From the NCBI GenBank assembly GCA_963708715.1, contig CAVPSU010000001.1, positions 1,178,001 through 1,242,000 on the forward strand: 64,000 bases of DNA, in the 5' to 3' direction. This document shows positions 61,434-64,000 of the stretch, piece after piece. Made by a program: the position numbers and the translations under genes. The stretch comes from DAIOEK01 sp963708715. GTDB taxonomy: Bacteria > Chloroflexota > Anaerolineae > Anaerolineales > Anaerolineaceae. The notes beneath the pieces are model-generated. The model was not told where the DNA came from, did not search any database, and saw nothing but the letters and a program-made list of their open reading frames with translations. The number at the start of each line of letters is the position of its first letter. Positions within the stretch are counted from its first letter, which is position 1.

Positions 61434-62213
61434 ATGTTTAAACAGCTGAATCAACATCGCACATTTTTCCTGGTCCTCTCAGTTGTGATTGCCATCATGC
61501 TTTGGGAGACCATCATCTGGATCTGGCAGTTGCCGGCTTTTATCCTACCCGGACCCTGGTTGGTATTGGTACGCTTCGGACGGGCGATATTGGATGGGTC
61601 TCTGATCCGGCATAGTGCTATCACCCTCGTGGAAGTGTTGATCGGTCTGTTTATCGGTTCAGTGGTAGCCATGCTGACCGGGTATCTGCTGGCAAAATCT
61701 CCCGCGGCAGAACGCTTCCTATCACCCTACCTCGTCGCCAGCCAGGCGATTCCTCTGGTGGCTATCGCTCCTCTCCTTATCATCTGGTTCGGACCAGGTC
61801 TTATTTCCAAGGTCCTCATTTGTTCTTTAATTGTTTTCTTCCCCGTGCTGGTCAATACCATCGTCGGATTACGCGCAGTTCCGGAAAATTTGCGCGATCT
61901 GATGCGCAGCCTGCGCGCAACCCGGGGAGAAATACTGCGATTACTCGAAGTGCCTGCTGCGCTTCCGGTTTTTCTGGGCGGCTTGCGGGTAGGGGCGACC
62001 CTGTCTGTAATTGGCGCGGTGGTGGGCGAGTTTGTCGGTTCAGATCGGGGACTCGGTTTTCTGATCAATGTTGGACGTGGACAATATGATACTGCCCTGG
62101 TATTCGCATCCATTTTTACGTTAATTTTGATGGCGCTCCTGCTATACGGCGCGGTCATTCTGGCAGAACGGCGCTTATTACACTGGCAGCACAACTCATC
62201 GAATCACGCATAA
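61434..62213 (+). CDS. ribX: Riboflavin-type ABC transporter permease
   Basis: A 259-residue permease of the SsuC/TauC/ThiX type with six membrane segments. The EAA loop reads ENLRDLMRSLRATRGEILRL followed by LEVPAALPVFLGGLRVG. It is the first gene after the FMN riboswitch, which is the basis for naming it RibX. RibXY transporters of riboflavin or its precursors under FMN riboswitches have been described in Chloroflexi. The start ATG lies four bases after the sequestered CGGGG; the frame is open further upstream but would enter the riboswitch region. Confidence 0.88.
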   Translation: MFKQLNQHRTFFLVLSVVIAIMLWETIIWIWQLPAFILPGPWLVLVRFGRAILDGSLIRHSAITLVEVLIGLFIGSVVAMLTGYLLAKSPAAERFLSPYLVASQAIPLVAIAPLLIIWFGPGLISKVLICSLIVFFPVLVNTIVGLRAVPENLRDLMRSLRATRGEILRLLEVPAALPVFLGGLRVGATLSVIGAVVGEFVGSDRGLGFLINVGRGQYDTALVFASIFTLILMALLLYGAVILAERRLLHWQHNSSNHA

Positions 62214-62245
62214 ATTAAAATCCATAATTGCGGGAGAAAGTTCAC

Positions 62246-63247
62246 ATGGTCCGAAAGAATAATCTGAAAGTCAAAACACTGCTTATCATTGTTGTCATCA
62301 GTCTACTCCTCTCTTCCTGCGCCATTGGTCCAGGCAAGACGACTACTGCCAACCCGCTCGTCGAGATCTCTCTTCCGGTCGGATATATCCCCAATATTCA
62401 ATTTGCCCCACTATATGTGGCTATGGATAAAGGCTACTTCCGCGATGCCGGGATCGATCTCACCATCGATTACAGTTTTGAGACTGACGCATTGTCATTG
62501 GTGGGTGCAGATAAACTCCAATTCTCCCTGGTTTCAGGGGAACAGATCCTATTGGGTAGAGCCCAGCAACTTCCGGTTGTGAATGTTTTAGCATGGTACC
62601 AGAAATACCCAGTGGGGATAATCTCCATGGCTGATGCGAATATCACCAAACCAGAAGATCTGCGGGGAAAAAAGATCGGCTCCCCGGTCCTGTTTGGCGC
62701 CAGTTATGTTGGGTTGGAAGCATTACTATCTGCCGGCGGTTTGAAAGATGCAGATGTGCAGATCGATACCATCGGATTTAACCAGGTCGAAAGCCTGGTA
62801 TCCGGGCGTGAGGACGCTGTAGTCGTCTATATTGCGAACGAACCAGTCCAGTTGCGTGCCCTGGGGTATTCCATAAACACTATCCCCGTTTCAGACTATC
62901 TCACTCTTGTTTCCAATGGGTTGATAACCAATGAGAAGACCATCAAGGAAGATCCAAAATTGGTCCAAAGTATGGTAACTGCAATGTTGCGAGGAATTGA
63001 GGACGTCATCGCCAATCCAGATGAAGCGTATGAGATCAGTAAAAAATACGTCGAGAACCTTGCAAACGCAGATGAGAAAGTCCAAAAACAGATCCTGGCC
63101 GAATCCATCCAACTCTGGCAGGCTGATAAAGTCGGAGTGTCAAAGGATGAAGCCTGGCGCAATATGCAGGACGTTCTACTGCAAATGAAGCTGATCAATG
63201 AACCACAGGATTTGAGTAAAGCGTACACAAATGAATTCATCCCGTAG
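62246..63247 (+). CDS. ribY: Riboflavin-type substrate-binding lipoprotein
   Basis: About 333 residues. The signal ends in the lipobox LSSC (Cys25). The mature protein is an NMT1/THI5-like binding fold (LPVGYIPNIQFAPLYVAMDK, GYFRDAGIDLTIDYSF, then GKKIGSPVLFGASYVGLEAL). This fold serves thiamine-precursor, sulfonate and riboflavin transporters; the FMN riboswitch points to a flavin ligand. The ATG at 62246 has GGAG upstream; a TTG six codons earlier is less likely. Confidence 0.88.
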   Translation: MVRKNNLKVKTLLIIVVISLLLSSCAIGPGKTTTANPLVEISLPVGYIPNIQFAPLYVAMDKGYFRDAGIDLTIDYSFETDALSLVGADKLQFSLVSGEQILLGRAQQLPVVNVLAWYQKYPVGIISMADANITKPEDLRGKKIGSPVLFGASYVGLEALLSAGGLKDADVQIDTIGFNQVESLVSGREDAVVVYIANEPVQLRALGYSINTIPVSDYLTLVSNGLITNEKTIKEDPKLVQSMVTAMLRGIEDVIANPDEAYEISKKYVENLANADEKVQKQILAESIQLWQADKVGVSKDEAWRNMQDVLLQMKLINEPQDLSKAYTNEFIP

Positions 63248-63257
63248 TGTGAACCAG

Positions 63258-64000
63258 ATGAGCCAGATGGAATCAATTGGATCTTCTTTCAATGAGCCGG
63301 TATTACTTGCTGTCCATGATCTATCAGTCACTTTTCCTAATGACAACGGTGGACTCCAGGCACTGGACCAGGTGAGTTTTAATGTCTCACCGGGAGAATT
63401 CTTGTGCCTTCTTGGACCTTCGGGGAGTGGAAAGAGCACTTTATTGAGGGTACTGTCGGGGTTGGTCCATCCGACCAGTGGTGAGATCCAGTTTCAACAT
63501 CAGGGTGGCATTATCCCCAAGATCGGGATCGTATTCCAACAGGCAAATCTGATGCCCTGGCGAACGGTCATTCAAAATATTACTTTACCTTTGGAATTGG
63601 AAGAATATCCCATTCAGAATGCATTGGATCGAGCTGCGGAGCTGATCGATCTGGTCGGACTGGAGGGGTTTGAAAATTCCTGGCCGGGTGATCTCTCCGG
63701 TGGAATGGCACAACGAGTTGCCATCGCACGCGCGCTGATTCATGATCCCGATATCCTTTTATTGGATGAGCCATTTGGCGCTTTGGATGCCCTGACCCGC
63801 GATCGGATGGGTATGGAATTACTGCGGATCTGGCAGAAACACAAGAAGACCGTCTTGATGGTGACCCACTCGATCAGCGAAGCGGTCTTTCTGGCTGATC
63901 GAACGTTGGTTCTGACCCCCCGACCGGGAACTATCTGTCTGGATCAGAAGATCGATCTGCCTCGACCCCGGGTGGAGGAAATGCGGTATTCTAGCCACTT
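63258..64000 (+). CDS. Riboflavin-type ABC transporter ATPase, partial
   Basis: An open frame runs off the right edge of the window with about 247 residues visible. Walker A is GPSGSGKST, the Q-loop VFQQANLMPWR, the signature LSGGMAQRVAIARAL, Walker B ILLLDEPFGALD, and the switch His lies in VTHSISEAVFLADR. This is the SsuB/TauB/ThiZ class that pairs with the permease and lipoprotein encoded just upstream. The start is the ATG at 63258 or an in-frame GTG at 63249; no strong ribosome-binding site is present, suggesting coupling to the upstream stop ten bases away. Confidence 0.88.
   Translation, partial: MSQMESIGSSFNEPVLLAVHDLSVTFPNDNGGLQALDQVSFNVSPGEFLCLLGPSGSGKSTLLRVLSGLVHPTSGEIQFQHQGGIIPKIGIVFQQANLMPWRTVIQNITLPLELEEYPIQNALDRAAELIDLVGLEGFENSWPGDLSGGMAQRVAIARALIHDPDILLLDEPFGALDALTRDRMGMELLRIWQKHKKTVLMVTHSISEAVFLADRTLVLTPRPGTICLDQKIDLPRPRVEEMRYSSH

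Overview
The window looks like a chromosomal segment of an anaerobic or facultative Chloroflexota bacterium, most likely an Anaerolineae member. This is inferred from gene content, since no 16S rRNA gene is present. The clues are an archaeal-style HMG-CoA synthase/thiolase/DUF35 operon with a class II HMG-CoA reductase, an FMN riboswitch in front of a RibXYZ-type ABC transporter, lipoproteins with Ala-Pro repeat linkers, and a surface lipoprotein with a Thr-Pro linker.

Layout. 1-7 kb: an edge-truncated gene of unknown function, a small hypothetical, a surface-protein pair (LysM-containing membrane-anchored protein plus a frame-broken lipoprotein), DUF1697 and VOC proteins, and a CPBP protease. 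7-9.5 kb: two nonsense-interrupted genes around a histone-deacetylase-family amidohydrolase. 9.5-19.4 kb: a xylo-oligosaccharide operon on the minus strand (LacI regulator, binding protein, two permeases, xylA, GH3 glycosidase, frameshifted xylB), headed by a consensus-like promoter and three overlapping LacI-type operators with an exact 12-bp period. 19.7-24.6 kb: small accessory genes, including three DUF1801-type proteins, an Imm5-like protein and an unlisted 46-residue membrane protein. 24.6-29.3 kb: a duplicated repeat/terminator unit and the mevalonate entry operon, whose thiolase lacks the expected catalytic residues. 29.5-36.5 kb: a repeat-containing secreted protein, a sensor kinase/methyltransferase/YbaK operon, a GxxExxY pseudogene, a methyltransferase with a zinc-ribbon tail, and an SRP RNA gene. 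36.8-40.7 kb: PLP sulfur enzyme, membrane zincin, cyclophilin and an OFA-family transporter.

40.9-58.3 kb is the most interesting part. It is a divergent locus around an RpiR/SIS regulator. The plus-strand arm encodes a transaldolase-family protein, IolD, IolE and IolG. The minus-strand arm encodes a ferric/AfuABC-type ABC importer, a tandem-HAD protein, a HAD-TIM-barrel fusion, DUF47 and Pit phosphate proteins, a PfkB kinase resembling myo-inositol kinases, and an MBL-fold hydrolase. I infer a system that imports a phosphorylated inositol or sugar, removes the phosphate in the cytosol, handles the released Pi, and degrades the inositol through a partial Iol pathway. The substrate is unproven. 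58.4-64 kb: a decayed nitroreductase, a PEPCK-fold P-loop protein, and the FMN riboswitch with the riboflavin-type ABC transporter running off the right edge.

At least eight genes carry one-base frameshifts or in-frame stops. Several frameshifts lie at or beside short homopolymers. Read errors must be excluded before calling all of them pseudogenes, but the multiply-stopped GxxExxY gene and the nitroreductase look genuinely decayed.
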